In this document: piece by piece, positions 42,242 to 51,088 of the stretch
Layout: every line of letters begins with the position of its first letter
Numbering within the stretch: the stretch's first letter is position 1
DNA from: Oenococcus sicerae
GTDB lineage: Bacteria; Bacillota; Bacilli; Lactobacillales; Lactobacillaceae
DNA: 64,000 nt
Assembly: GCF_004102045.2 (NCBI RefSeq)
Contig: NZ_CP029684.2
Span: 806,001-870,000, forward strand
Direction of reading: 5' to 3'
The notes under the pieces: model-generated
Databases searched by the model: none
What the model was told of the DNA's origin: nothing
What the model saw: the letters and a program-made list of their open reading frames with translations, nothing else
Translations under genes and position numbers: made by a program

Positions 42242-42883
42242 ATGAAAAACGCAACAAAGGGTGATTTGCAAAAAGAAAAACTGCTAGCAGCCGCGCGGAA
42301 ATTATTTGCTGAGAATGGTTATGAAGCAACTTCGACTAAGAAAATCAATCAAAGGATCGGGGCCGCTGACGGCTTGCTTTACTATTATTTTCCAGCTGGT
42401 AAGAAGCAGCTCTTAAATGAAATAATCAAGCAGACGACAGATAATAAGACCTTGGCCTTTAACAAGCAGTTTGATCAATTAACTGGCGCTGAATCAATCC
42501 AAGAGACCTTGATCAAAGTGTTTCAAATCATTTGGAATATTTTGACCAAGGCTGAAAATTATGAAACACTTTTGATCACGGTTCGAGAACGTGCTGTGAT
42601 CGAACCAGAACAAATAAATTGGTTACTACGATTAGCCGATAGGATCGAACAAAAAATTGCTGATTATCTCAGACAGCAGATCATGGATCAAACACTCATT
42701 GACAACGACCCTGGCCTTATGGCTGAATTAGTCTTATCAGTTTATGAAAGCTGTATTTATCGGCAGCTCATTCTGGCAGACAAAAGGAATTTTACCAACG
42801 AGGTTGCTCAAACTTTGAGCGAAGAAATAAATTTGCTTGTTAAAGGATGGCAGCCAAATTCGCCAAGGTTAGCTCACTCATGA
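42242..42883 (+). CDS. TetR-family regulator upstream of Nramp
   Basis: 213 residues. Helix-turn-helix: KLFAENGYEATSTKKINQRI and GAADGLLYYYFPAGKKQLL. The C-terminal effector domain is helical. It is followed after 21 bases by the Nramp gene and is probably its regulator. The upstream inverted repeat overlaps the transcription start. Confidence 0.88.
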   Translation: MKNATKGDLQKEKLLAAARKLFAENGYEATSTKKINQRIGAADGLLYYYFPAGKKQLLNEIIKQTTDNKTLAFNKQFDQLTGAESIQETLIKVFQIIWNILTKAENYETLLITVRERAVIEPEQINWLLRLADRIEQKIADYLRQQIMDQTLIDNDPGLMAELVLSVYESCIYRQLILADKRNFTNEVAQTLSEEINLLVKGWQPNSPRLAHS

Positions 42884-42904
42884 TCGAAAAAAAGGAGGTG
42901 CCTT

Positions 42905-44242
42905 ATGAAAGTCGCCACAGCAAAAGAACCTGAAGGAAAAAGTTTAGATGAGATTAATGGCAGTATCAAAGTTCCTCAAAATGCCGGTTTTTGGCGGACC
43001 TTGCTTGCCTACACGGGGCCGGGCGCACTGATCGCTGTTGGCTATATGGACCCAGGCAATTGGATAACTTCTATTGGTGGTGGTGCCCAATTTAAATATG
43101 TTCTACTCTCAGTTGTTCTTTTATCTAGCTTGATCGCTATGCTGCTTCAGTCGATGGCTGCGAAACTGGGGATCGTCACTGGCAAGGATCTGGCCCAATT
43201 GACTAGGGATAAAACTTCTAAAAGAGTTGGGTTTATTTTATGGGTCATTACAGAATTAGCCATCATGGCGACTGACATTGCAGAAATTATTGGATCCGGC
43301 ATTGCCTTGGAATTATTATTTGGTATTCCACTGATCGTTGGTATTCTGATCACATCTGCTGATGTTTTGCTGCTATTGGTTTTAACAAAATTAGGTTTTC
43401 GAAAAATAGAAGCAATCGTGGCGACGTTAGTTGCAGTCGTTTTGCTGGTTTTCTCGTATGAGGTTATCTTGTCACAGCCGCACGTTCCGGAAATCTTAAA
43501 GGGTTTCGTACCAAATTCTAAAATCGTCACGAACACATCGATGCTGTACCTTGCATTAGGGATCGTCGGCGCGACGATTATGCCGCATGATCTTTATCTT
43601 GGTTCATCAATTTCGCAGACACGCAGAGTCGATCGTTCTAATAAGAAAGAGATCGCCAAAGCGATTCGTTTTACGACGATTGATTCCAATATTCAATTAA
43701 CCATTGCCTTTGTCGTTAATTGTTTGCTGCTGGTTTTGGGAGCTGCTTTGTTTTATGGCACAAACAGCAGCTTGGGCCGTTTCGTTGACTTATTCCGAGC
43801 TTTAAATGATAGTCAGATCGTTGGTGCAATTGCTAGTCCGCTGCTAAGCATGCTGTTTGCGATCGCGTTGCTAGCTTCCGGGCAAAGCTCGACGATTACA
43901 GGAACGCTGTCAGGACAGATCATTATGGAAGGTTTTATCCACTTGCATATGCCTTTATGGGCGCAGCGTTTGCTGACTCGTTTGATATCAGTCACACCGG
44001 TTTTGATTTTTGCGATCATTTATCACGGTAATGAGGCCAAGATCGAAGAGCTGCTGACTTTCTCTCAAGTATTTTTAAGCATCGCTTTGCCTTTTGCCGT
44101 TGTTCCTTTGGTCATTTTTACAAACGACGAAAAATTAATGGGTGAATTCAAAAACCATACTTGGGTCAAATGGGTCGCATGGATCGTGACGGCAGTGCTG
44201 ATCGTTTTGAATATTTATCTCATCTGGCAGCTTGTAGCATGA
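42905..44242 (+). CDS. mntH: Nramp-family divalent metal transporter MntH
   Basis: 445 residues, 11 transmembrane segments. TM1 carries [11 protein letters not shown] (the DPGN metal-binding motif) and TM6 [10 protein letters not shown] (MPH motif). Proton-coupled uptake of manganese, which many lactic acid bacteria accumulate for oxidative protection. GGAGGT precedes the ATG. Regulation by a TetR protein instead of MntR-type control is unusual but fits the layout here. Confidence 0.93.
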   Translation: MKVATAKEPEGKSLDEINGSIKVPQNAGFWRTLLAYTGPGALIAVGYMDPGNWITSIGGGAQFKYVLLSVVLLSSLIAMLLQSMAAKLGIVTGKDLAQLTRDKTSKRVGFILWVITELAIMATDIAEIIGSGIALELLFGIPLIVGILITSADVLLLLVLTKLGFRKIEAIVATLVAVVLLVFSYEVILSQPHVPEILKGFVPNSKIVTNTSMLYLALGIVGATIMPHDLYLGSSISQTRRVDRSNKKEIAKAIRFTTIDSNIQLTIAFVVNCLLLVLGAALFYGTNSSLGRFVDLFRALNDSQIVGAIASPLLSMLFAIALLASGQSSTITGTLSGQIIMEGFIHLHMPLWAQRLLTRLISVTPVLIFAIIYHGNEAKIEELLTFSQVFLSIALPFAVVPLVIFTNDEKLMGEFKNHTWVKWVAWIVTAVLIVLNIYLIWQLVA

Positions 44243-44284
44243 TTGTGATACCTCGTGGAGGGGCTAAGAGAGCTGGTGTGTTAG

Positions 44285-45688
44285 TTGAAAAAAATGAATA
44301 AAAATCTACAAGCTATCACGGCTGCCGGTCTATTATCCTTTATTGGCATTTTGGTTCAAACATCATTGAATGTCACGTTCCCGACTTTGATCCAGCAGTT
44401 TCACGAGTCTTTGAATACGGTACAGTGGTTGACGACCGGCTATTTATTAATGGTCACGATCACCATGGGCAGTTCAGCCTATCTGCTAAAACGTTTCTCG
44501 GCGAGAAACATCTTTATTTTGGCGATATCAGCCTTTGTGCTCGGAACTTTACTTTGTATTTTTACAGATAACTTTATTATCCTCATGATCGGTCGCTTAT
44601 TTCAGGCAATCGCGACTGGGCTTTCGACACCCTTACTGTTTCAATTGATTTTTACGACCTTGGCAGCGGAATATTTAGGCACTTATACTGGTCTGGCCAG
44701 CATGATCATCTCATTGGCACCGGCTTTGGGACCAACTTACGGGGGTCTATTAAATACCTATCTGAATTGGCGTTTTATTTTCTGGATCGCTTTGCCCTTA
44801 GGCTTTATATCGCTGCTTTTAGGTATCAAGACAATTAAACTGCCACACGTAAAAGAACATGTGTCCTTTGATTTTTTCGGTTTTGTTCTGCTGATCTCGA
44901 TCTTCACAGGCTTTATTTGGTCCTTTAATCAAGCTGGCAAACATGGATGGCAGAGCCCATCCTTTATCGGATTTCTGCTGATCAGTTTGGCCTTGACCGT
45001 TCTATATGTTGTGTACAACCAGCATAGCAAACGTCGGCTGCTGGATTATTCGATTTTAAAACAAGCACAGGTCCGTTTGGGTGCCTTTAACTTTTTTGTA
45101 CTCCAATTTGCAAATGTCGGCAGTTGTTTGGTAATTCCGTTATTTGCGGAAAATGTTTTGAAAGGCAATGCTTTGGTAGCTGGTTTTCTATTATTTCCAG
45201 GGTCAGTCCTAGGTGCTTTTATGTCGCCAGTGGCTGGTCGCCTATACGATCGACAAGGTGCTTTTAAGCCGTTAGTACTAGGTAATGGTTTGCTATTAAT
45301 CAGTACGATTCTACTTGCCTTGCTATCTGATAAATTGACATTGCTTAGTTTGACGCTGTTATACTGCTTGTTGCGCTTAGGTTTCACATTCAGTTTTGGC
45401 AATGTTCTGTCAGAAGGAACCACTTATGTTGCGGCCGAACAGAAGGCTGATTTGAATTCCTTATATAATATGTTGCAACAGTATGCCGGCTCGATCGGGA
45501 CTCAGATCATGGCAGCATTTATTTCTGCCAGCGAGCTATCAGCTGGTCAAGACATCCGCCTTGCAACGCTAAAAGGTTCGCAAATTGATTTTTGGCTGCT
45601 AACTCTGTTGGCATTATTGGCCCTGATAACCGTTTACTATGAACATTATTTGACTCAAAAAAAAATCGCAAAAGTTAATTCGCTTTGA
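44285..45688 (+). CDS. MFS exporter of the DHA2 type
   Basis: 467 residues with about 14 transmembrane segments. NTVQWLTTGYLLMVTITMG and the motif C stretch APALGPTYGGLLNTYLNWRFIFW place it in the DHA2 multidrug family, related to the protein at 8057-9418. TTG at 44285 and ATG at 44294 are both possible starts; neither has an ideally spaced ribosome-binding site. It may be co-transcribed with mntH, 42 bases upstream. Substrate unknown. Confidence 0.88.
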   Translation: MKKMNKNLQAITAAGLLSFIGILVQTSLNVTFPTLIQQFHESLNTVQWLTTGYLLMVTITMGSSAYLLKRFSARNIFILAISAFVLGTLLCIFTDNFIILMIGRLFQAIATGLSTPLLFQLIFTTLAAEYLGTYTGLASMIISLAPALGPTYGGLLNTYLNWRFIFWIALPLGFISLLLGIKTIKLPHVKEHVSFDFFGFVLLISIFTGFIWSFNQAGKHGWQSPSFIGFLLISLALTVLYVVYNQHSKRRLLDYSILKQAQVRLGAFNFFVLQFANVGSCLVIPLFAENVLKGNALVAGFLLFPGSVLGAFMSPVAGRLYDRQGAFKPLVLGNGLLLISTILLALLSDKLTLLSLTLLYCLLRLGFTFSFGNVLSEGTTYVAAEQKADLNSLYNMLQQYAGSIGTQIMAAFISASELSAGQDIRLATLKGSQIDFWLLTLLALLALITVYYEHYLTQKKIAKVNSL

Positions 45689-45728
45689 ATTTTGTGTCCA
45701 AATCGCAAAAGTGTGTGAAACTTAATCT

Positions 45729-46322
45729 ATGAAAGTTACTAATCCTAAATTAATTATTTCTGCTGTCGCTAAGAAGCAATATCCAGAAGGGAATTTACCT
45801 GAAATTGCTTTTGTCGGTCGTTCCAATGTTGGTAAATCATCTTTGATCAACACGCTATTAGCACGCAATGGCTTGGCACATACCAGTGGTCAACCCGGTA
45901 AAACGCAAACTTTAAATTTTTACAATATTGATGAAAAAGTTTTTTTTGTGGATGTACCGGGTTATGGATATGCCAAAGTCAGTAAGGCACAGCGTGAACA
46001 ATTTGGCGCGATGGTGGAAGAATATCTCAGCAGTCGAGACCAGCTAAAAGGTGTCGTCAGCTTGATGGATGCTCGTCACGAACCGTCCGAAGATGATAAA
46101 TTAATGTACCACTGGCTGGAGTATTACCAAGTGCCGATTTTAGTTGTTGCGACTAAAGCAGATAAAGTGGCTGCCGGCAGATTTAATGCCGTTGAATCAC
46201 GCATTAAAAAAAGCTTGAACTTTGATAAGGACACTTCCGAATTGATTCTGTTTTCAGCTACTAAGAAGTTTGGCAGCGAAGAAGTTTGGCAATGGCTTGA
46301 AAAAAAAGCAGATGTTCACTAA
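45729..46322 (+). CDS. engB: Ribosome-biogenesis GTPase EngB (YsxC/YihA)
   Basis: 197 residues. GTPase motifs G1 GRSNVGKSS, G3 DVPGYGYAK and G4 TKADK are clear. It is an essential GTPase for 50S assembly. No ribosome-binding site precedes the ATG, but no clear -10 either. Its stop overlaps the next start. Confidence 0.95.
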   Translation: MKVTNPKLIISAVAKKQYPEGNLPEIAFVGRSNVGKSSLINTLLARNGLAHTSGQPGKTQTLNFYNIDEKVFFVDVPGYGYAKVSKAQREQFGAMVEEYLSSRDQLKGVVSLMDARHEPSEDDKLMYHWLEYYQVPILVVATKADKVAAGRFNAVESRIKKSLNFDKDTSELILFSATKKFGSEEVWQWLEKKADVH

Positions 46323-46645
46323 TGGCTGCCGGCCTGATTATTTGGATATTGGTCGGTGTTTACGGAATTCTGATGTTATTAGCAGCTTTTTCTCAGCAAG
46401 CTAGGAAAACAACGACTTTATTTGATGCTTTAGCTGCTTTTTCTCTGATTTTTGCAGCTTTGATCGGGATTTTGCAGCATAACTTTTTAGCCGCCTTTTG
46501 GATGACTGCACTCGGATTTATCTTGGTCTCGCTAGCTGCTTTTATTCAAGGCAGGCAGACTAGTTTGCACTGGCGGCACCATGTTGTTCGTGGCGTATTG
46601 GAAATGATCGTTTTGATTCTGCTCTATTTCTTCTTGAAAATTTAA
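46322..46645 (+). CDS. Small four-span membrane protein
   Basis: 107 residues, four hydrophobic segments (about 5-22, 33-50, 53-72 and 88-105). It begins at the stop of engB (TAATG) and so is coupled to it. No family recognised; similar small proteins follow engB in relatives in my memory, not verified. A terminator follows. Confidence 0.65.
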   Translation: MAAGLIIWILVGVYGILMLLAAFSQQARKTTTLFDALAAFSLIFAALIGILQHNFLAAFWMTALGFILVSLAAFIQGRQTSLHWRHHVVRGVLEMIVLILLYFFLKI

Positions 46646-46658
46646 ATAACCAGCTTGC

Positions 46659-46692
46659 AAAAAGGCTTCTGATCATGATGAGGTCTTTTTTT
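46659..46692 (+). terminator. Terminator after the engB unit
   Basis: AAAAAGGCTTC and GAGGTCTTTTT form a stem with wobble pairs, followed by a T run. Confidence 0.6.
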
Positions 46693-46755
46693 GTATACGA
46701 AAAAATAAAGATTAAAAATTAATTGTGATAATTGCCGCTTTAATGAATTTTTTTA

Positions 46756-46784
46756 TTGAAAGCGTTTCCATGTAACGTTATAAT
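46756..46784 (+). promoter_or_regulatory. Promoter with overlapping cre site for the mannose PTS operon
   Basis: TTGAAA (46756-46761), 17-base spacer, TATAAT (46779-46784). TGAAAGCGTTTCCA at 46757-46770 matches the catabolite responsive element consensus at all but one position and covers the -35. CcpA binding here would repress. Confidence 0.8.
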
Positions 46785-46806
46785 TTAGTTATTAATTCAG
46801 GAAGGG

Positions 46807-47244
46807 GTGGTAGACATCATACACATAATACTTGTTAGTCATGGTGATTTTGCCAAAGGATTAAAGACATCCTTAGCAATGTTTGTTGGAGATAAGATTG
46901 ATCAAATTATTGCAGTTGGTCTGAAGAACGGGGAGTCAGCTGATCAGTTTGCAGAGGATCTGCAGCTACCGTTGGCAGAAATTAACAACGATGATTCTTT
47001 GATCGTTTTAGCAGATATTATTGGCGGCAGCCCATTAACGACTTTGTGCAGTGCCTTGTCTAAGATGGGCAAACTAGACGAGGCGACCATATTAGGCGGT
47101 GTTAATTTGCCAATGGCTCTAAATGCTGTTTTACTAAAGGACAATCTCAAAGGTGAGGATTTTATCAAAACAGTCTTAGGCGAAGCACAGTCGTCTTTGC
47201 GAGAATTTAAAGTAACCGCAAACGATGAAGATGATGACATTTAA
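46807..47244 (+). CDS. Mannose-family PTS component EIIA
   Basis: 145 residues in the listed frame. The phosphorylated His is in LVSHGDFAKGL, and the fold matches the EIIA-Man/fructose family (DIIGGSPLTTLCSAL, VNLPMALNAVL). It passes phosphate from HPr to EIIB. The start is odd: GTG at 46807 sits inside the sequence AAGGGGTGGT, which looks like the ribosome-binding site itself. Family members begin just before IILVSHGDF, where only ATC (46816) and ATA (46819) codons are available at the right spacing. First gene of a five-gene operon. Confidence 0.88.
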   Translation: MVDIIHIILVSHGDFAKGLKTSLAMFVGDKIDQIIAVGLKNGESADQFAEDLQLPLAEINNDDSLIVLADIIGGSPLTTLCSALSKMGKLDEATILGGVNLPMALNAVLLKDNLKGEDFIKTVLGEAQSSLREFKVTANDEDDDI

Positions 47245-47267
47245 CTTTAAAAAAAGAAGGAATTACT

Positions 47268-47762
47268 ATGACGGTATCATTTGTAAGAATTGATGATCGA
47301 ATGATTCATGGCCAGACAGTCACGCGGTGGGCTCGAGAATATCCTTGTGATGGTCTGATTGCTGTGAATGACACTGTGGCCAATAATGAAGTTTTGAAAC
47401 AAGCTTATAAAGCTGCATCTGATAAAAAAACTTTTGTTTGGACCTTGGATGCTTGGAAAAACAAATGCCAACGCGTTTTGGAGTCGAAAGATAACTATTT
47501 TTTGATTACAAAAAATCCCGTTGACATGAAAAAAATTTTAGTTGATCAAGCTTTTGTTCCGAGTGATGTTAAGGAAATTATTGTTGGACCTTGTAATGAT
47601 CGTCCTGGGACAACGAAACTTGGCAATAACCAATCGATCACACAAGAAGAGGCTGAGGCGATCGAAGCAATCGAGCAAGCTGGTTATAAAGTCAAATTTC
47701 AGCTTTTACCAGATGTTTCGATTGGCTATTGGGATAAATTCAAAGGCAAGTTTGGATTCTAA
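47268..47762 (+). CDS. Mannose-family PTS component EIIB
   Basis: 164 residues. RIDDRMIHGQTVTRWA holds the active-site His of the sorbose/mannose EIIB family. It phosphorylates the incoming sugar with EIIC/EIID. AAGAAGGA precedes the ATG. Confidence 0.93.
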   Translation: MTVSFVRIDDRMIHGQTVTRWAREYPCDGLIAVNDTVANNEVLKQAYKAASDKKTFVWTLDAWKNKCQRVLESKDNYFLITKNPVDMKKILVDQAFVPSDVKEIIVGPCNDRPGTTKLGNNQSITQEEAEAIEAIEQAGYKVKFQLLPDVSIGYWDKFKGKFGF

Positions 47763-47793
47763 AAATGTATGATGTTGAAAGGAAAAAAATGTT

Positions 47794-48663
47794 ATGACGA
47801 TTAGTTGGTTACAAGCTTCAATTTTGGGTCTCTTTGCTTGCTTATCATCATTGCCTGGAATGGCTGGTACTTCAATTGGTAACTATACTTTGGGTCGCCC
47901 GTTGGTTGGCGGCTTGGTCTGTGGAATTGTACTAGGTGATATTAAGCTGGGGATCATGGCTGGTGTTGCGATGCAGTTGGTCTATATCGCTTTAGTCACA
48001 CCAGGCGGCACTGTCTCAGCTGATGTCCGTGCTATTTCTTATATTGGTATTCCCTTGGCCATGGTGGCTATTCAGTCACAAGGCTTGTCTGCAACTTCTG
48101 TTGCAGCTAGCAGCTTGGCTAAGTCAATGGGCACTTTGGTTGGCACGATCGGAACCGTGTTGTTCTATGGAACAGCGACCCTAAACTTGGTTTGGCAGCA
48201 TATGGGCTGGCGAGATGTTGAAAAAGGTGAGTTTAAAAAACTCTATGCTGTCAACTGGGGCTGGCCATGGATTTCGCATTTGCTCTTCTCCTTTGTTCCA
48301 ACGCTAGTCATGGTTAAGTTAGGTGCTGTCGCTGTCACGGCGATGAAGACTTATCTGCCAATGGACGGCATTCCAATGAAGACACTATTTACGGTTGGTT
48401 CTTTACTACCCTGTGTCGGACTTGCTATCTTATTGAAACAAATTGTTGAAACAGCAGCTGATTTCGTACCATTCTTTGTTGGGTTTACGCTATCAGCTTC
48501 ACTATCTTTGAATTTGGTATCTTCCGCTGTTATTTCATTGATCTTTGCCCTGCTATTCTATAGCCTTGAAATGGCAAAAGGTTCAAAAACTGTCCTACCT
48601 GCTGGCGGACCGACAAGTGGTTCTGGCAGCAGCAGTGATGATGACGATGAGGAGGACATTTAA
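47794..48663 (+). CDS. Mannose-family PTS component EIIC
   Basis: 289 residues, membrane transport subunit (GRPLVGGLVCGIVLGD, AMQLVYIALVTPGGTVSAD). The end is an unusual Gly/Ser then Asp/Glu-rich tail (SSSDDDDEED) not typical of the family. GAAAGGA precedes the ATG. Which hexose is carried cannot be read; acidic tail may be a local insertion. Confidence 0.93.
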   Translation: MTISWLQASILGLFACLSSLPGMAGTSIGNYTLGRPLVGGLVCGIVLGDIKLGIMAGVAMQLVYIALVTPGGTVSADVRAISYIGIPLAMVAIQSQGLSATSVAASSLAKSMGTLVGTIGTVLFYGTATLNLVWQHMGWRDVEKGEFKKLYAVNWGWPWISHLLFSFVPTLVMVKLGAVAVTAMKTYLPMDGIPMKTLFTVGSLLPCVGLAILLKQIVETAADFVPFFVGFTLSASLSLNLVSSAVISLIFALLFYSLEMAKGSKTVLPAGGPTSGSGSSSDDDDEEDI

Positions 48664-48664
48664 A

Positions 48665-49501
48665 ATGGAAACAAAAAAAATTAGTCAAAAAACTTTAATG
48701 AAGTCTTTCCATCATTGGTATTACGGTAACTTGACATGTTTCTCGCAAGAACATATGCAGACTTTCGGTTATTTGACTTCAATGCTGCCGATCGTTGAAG
48801 AGCTATATGATAAAAAAGAAGACCAAGAAAAGGCCATGCAGACTTATACAGCCTTCTTCAACACTGAACCACAGATTGGAACACTGGTTGTCGGTATCAC
48901 GGCTGGACTTGAAGAAGCCCGTGCTAATGGCAAAGAAGGTGTTGACAGTGAAACGATCAACGGCTTAAGAGCTGGTTTAATGGGACCTTTAGCAGGTATT
49001 GGTGATTCGATGATCGTCGGTACTTTGATCCCTGTCATTCTTGGAATTGCGTTAGGATTGTCCACTGGTGGTTCACCAATTGGTGCGATCTTCTACATTA
49101 TTGTCTGGAATCTAATTGCCTACTTCGGTATGAAGTTTGCTTATTTTAAAGGTTATCAATTAGGCGATAAGGCAGTTAGTTTCTTGGTCGGGACTCAAGG
49201 AAAAGCAATCAGAAAAGCTGTTTCTGTTGTTGGTGGTATGGTTGTTGGTAGTGTTGCAGCTACTTGGGTATCGGTCACTACTTCCTTTGAGTTGAAAAAT
49301 TCATCTGGTAAAGCATACTTGGTCCTACAAGACAAACTGGATGCTGTTTATCCTGGATTATTAACTGCAGGTTTCATTGTATTCTGCTGGTGGTTAATGG
49401 CTAAGAAAAATATTTCACCAATCAAAGTGATGCTATTGTTGCTGGTTATTGCTTTTGTTGGTGTACTAGTTGGCTTCTTCAACCCAGGACTGAAATACTG
49501 A
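48665..49501 (+). CDS. Mannose-family PTS component EIID
   Basis: 278 residues starting METKKISQKTLMKSFHHWYY; the ATG at 48665 follows GAGGAGG, so the longer frame is rejected. FSQEHMQTFGYLTSMLPIV and GPLAGIGDSMIVGTLIP are EIID signatures. It completes the membrane channel with EIIC. Confidence 0.94.
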   Translation: METKKISQKTLMKSFHHWYYGNLTCFSQEHMQTFGYLTSMLPIVEELYDKKEDQEKAMQTYTAFFNTEPQIGTLVVGITAGLEEARANGKEGVDSETINGLRAGLMGPLAGIGDSMIVGTLIPVILGIALGLSTGGSPIGAIFYIIVWNLIAYFGMKFAYFKGYQLGDKAVSFLVGTQGKAIRKAVSVVGGMVVGSVAATWVSVTTSFELKNSSGKAYLVLQDKLDAVYPGLLTAGFIVFCWWLMAKKNISPIKVMLLLLVIAFVGVLVGFFNPGLKY

Positions 49502-49523
49502 TCAAATTAAAAGGGGAAAGATC

Positions 49524-49820
49524 GTGGTGCAAAAAGATTTCGTGCAAGGTTATGAAACTGAAATTAAATATCAAAAACACATGATAGCTAATTTAGGCAG
49601 GTGGTTTACCTTGTTTTCCTTGATCACGGGCATTGCGATCGTCTTGCTCTACTTTTTCCATATTAATCGTTCTCTTATTTCGGTCGCTGCTATTGCGCTT
49701 TTTGTCCTTGGCTTACTGGGGATGATGCTCTTTGGCTATGGCATTTATAAAGGCCGCCAAAATGTTGGCAAAGTGATTGATGCTTTCGAAAACAAATTAG
49801 CAGCAAAAAATGCTCATTGA
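49524..49820 (+). CDS. Small membrane protein at the end of the PTS operon
   Basis: 98 residues with a start at GTG 49524 or GTG 49527 behind AAGGGGAAAG. Two hydrophobic segments (about 30-48 and 54-74) lie between charged ends. It is last in the PTS operon and ends at a terminator. Family not recognised; it is not the DUF956/ManO protein by length or pattern. Confidence 0.7.
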   Translation: MVQKDFVQGYETEIKYQKHMIANLGRWFTLFSLITGIAIVLLYFFHINRSLISVAAIALFVLGLLGMMLFGYGIYKGRQNVGKVIDAFENKLAAKNAH

Positions 49821-49851
49821 TTCTAACTCGCTTTAAATGAATCACATTTTC

Positions 49852-49895
49852 AACGCTCATAATTCTAGATTTGTTCTAGATTAGGAGCGTTTTTT
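49852..49895 (+). terminator. Terminator of the PTS operon
   Basis: AACGCTC pairs with GAGCGTT; CTAGA/TCTAG extends the stem inside, then a T run. Confidence 0.85.
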
Positions 49896-49911
49896 ATTGC
49901 TATGCTGGTGG

Positions 49912-49930
49912 TATAATGGTAGCGCTTACT
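49912..49930 (+). promoter_or_regulatory. manA -10 box with overlapping cre-like operator
   Basis: TATAAT (49912-49917) is followed at once by TGGTAGCGCTTACT (49917-49930), a LacI/CcpA-type site that includes the transcription start. The -35 is weak. Confidence 0.6.
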
Positions 49931-49947
49931 ATAGGAAGGGCTGGTTA

Positions 49948-50919
49948 TTGATTATGGAACCTTTATTTCTGAAATCATATTTTCAAGCAAAAATTTGGGG
50001 CGGTCGAAAATTAGAAACAGAATTCGGTTATGAATTGCCAGCCGGAAAAATTGGCGAATGCTGGGCGATTTCTGCTCATCCGCATGGTCCGAGTACTGTT
50101 TTAAATGGTCCTTTAGCCGGCTTGAATTTAGCTGAGGCTTATACCCAGCACCCGGAGTATTTTGGTAATCCCAAAAGTAAGGTGTTTCCGCTGCTGACAA
50201 AAATTTTAGATGCTGAAGCCAGTCTATCGGTCCAGGTACATCCAGACAATGATTACGCTGAGGCTCATGAACATGAACTCGGTAAGACTGAGTGCTGGTA
50301 TATTATCAAAGCCGATCCGGATTCATATCTGATTTATGGCCATCACGCAAAGTCACGAGCTGAATTAGCTGACTGGATCAATCAGGGTCAGTGGGAGAAA
50401 TTATTGCGCAAAGTACCTGTGAAAACAGGTGACTTTATCTATGTGCCGAGCGGGACGATTCATGCCTTGAATAAAGGCATTTTAGCTTTAGAAACGCAGC
50501 AGTCTAGCGACACGACTTATCGTTTGTATGATTATGATCGCGTAGATCAAGCGACCGGTCAAAAACGTGCACTGCATTTGCAGCAGTCAATTGACGTGAC
50601 AACCGTACCTTTTAAACAACCACGACTGAATATTCAGAAAAAGCAACTTGGTGCGTCTGAAATTACTAGCTATGTGCAGCCGCCTCTGTCACCTTTTTTC
50701 AGTGTTTGGCAGTGGGATATTCATGGCGAAGTCATTGGCCAGCATGAACAAGGGGCGTACACATTAGCTTCTGTGATCAGCGGTAATGGCAGTATTAAAG
50801 TTGATCAACAAGTATTTCCTTTACAAAAGGGCCAGCATTTTATTTTGCCAGCACAGATTTCGCAGTGGATATTGGATGGCAATATGCAGATCATTGCTTC
50901 TGAATCAACTGAAAATTAA
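49948..50919 (+). CDS. manA: Mannose-6-phosphate isomerase, class I
   Basis: Converts mannose 6-phosphate to fructose 6-phosphate, linking the PTS upstream with glycolysis. Metal-binding motifs: LSVQVHPDNDYAEAHE and GKTECWYI; the active-site region DFIYVPSGTIHAL is present. About 323 residues, the short Firmicutes form. TTG at 49948 has AGGAAGGG seven bases upstream; ATG at 49954 (MEPLFLKSYF) is 13 bases away and would be the alternative start. A cre-like operator overlaps the promoter. Confidence 0.92.
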   Translation: MIMEPLFLKSYFQAKIWGGRKLETEFGYELPAGKIGECWAISAHPHGPSTVLNGPLAGLNLAEAYTQHPEYFGNPKSKVFPLLTKILDAEASLSVQVHPDNDYAEAHEHELGKTECWYIIKADPDSYLIYGHHAKSRAELADWINQGQWEKLLRKVPVKTGDFIYVPSGTIHALNKGILALETQQSSDTTYRLYDYDRVDQATGQKRALHLQQSIDVTTVPFKQPRLNIQKKQLGASEITSYVQPPLSPFFSVWQWDIHGEVIGQHEQGAYTLASVISGNGSIKVDQQVFPLQKGQHFILPAQISQWILDGNMQIIASESTEN

Positions 50920-50976
50920 AGCTGTTTAGAAAATAGTTTTATCAGCCAACCACAGCAATGTGGTTTTTATTTTTTA

Positions 50977-51027
50977 TGAGAACGTTTCCAAAATGATGGA
51001 CATGATGTTATAATGGAAGCGTTTACA
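50977..51027 (+). promoter_or_regulatory. Promoter with two cre sites for the second ABC sugar operon
   Basis: TGAGAACGTTTCCA (50977-50990) and TGGAAGCGTTTACA (51014-51027) each match the cre consensus with one deviation. They flank TATAAT at 51009-51014; the second starts at its last base. Double binding by CcpA would give strong catabolite repression. Confidence 0.75.
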
Positions 51028-51088
51028 GGAACATCTATTTTTTAACTGTTCTCAATTAAGGGTTTTTATGTAAGTGGAGGGGGTACTT

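Noticed and set aside
49897-49953. N-terminal extension of ManA (starting MLCWWYNG)
   Set aside because: It covers the -10 box and the operator, and has no ribosome-binding site; the protein family begins at the TTG/ATG near 49948-49954.
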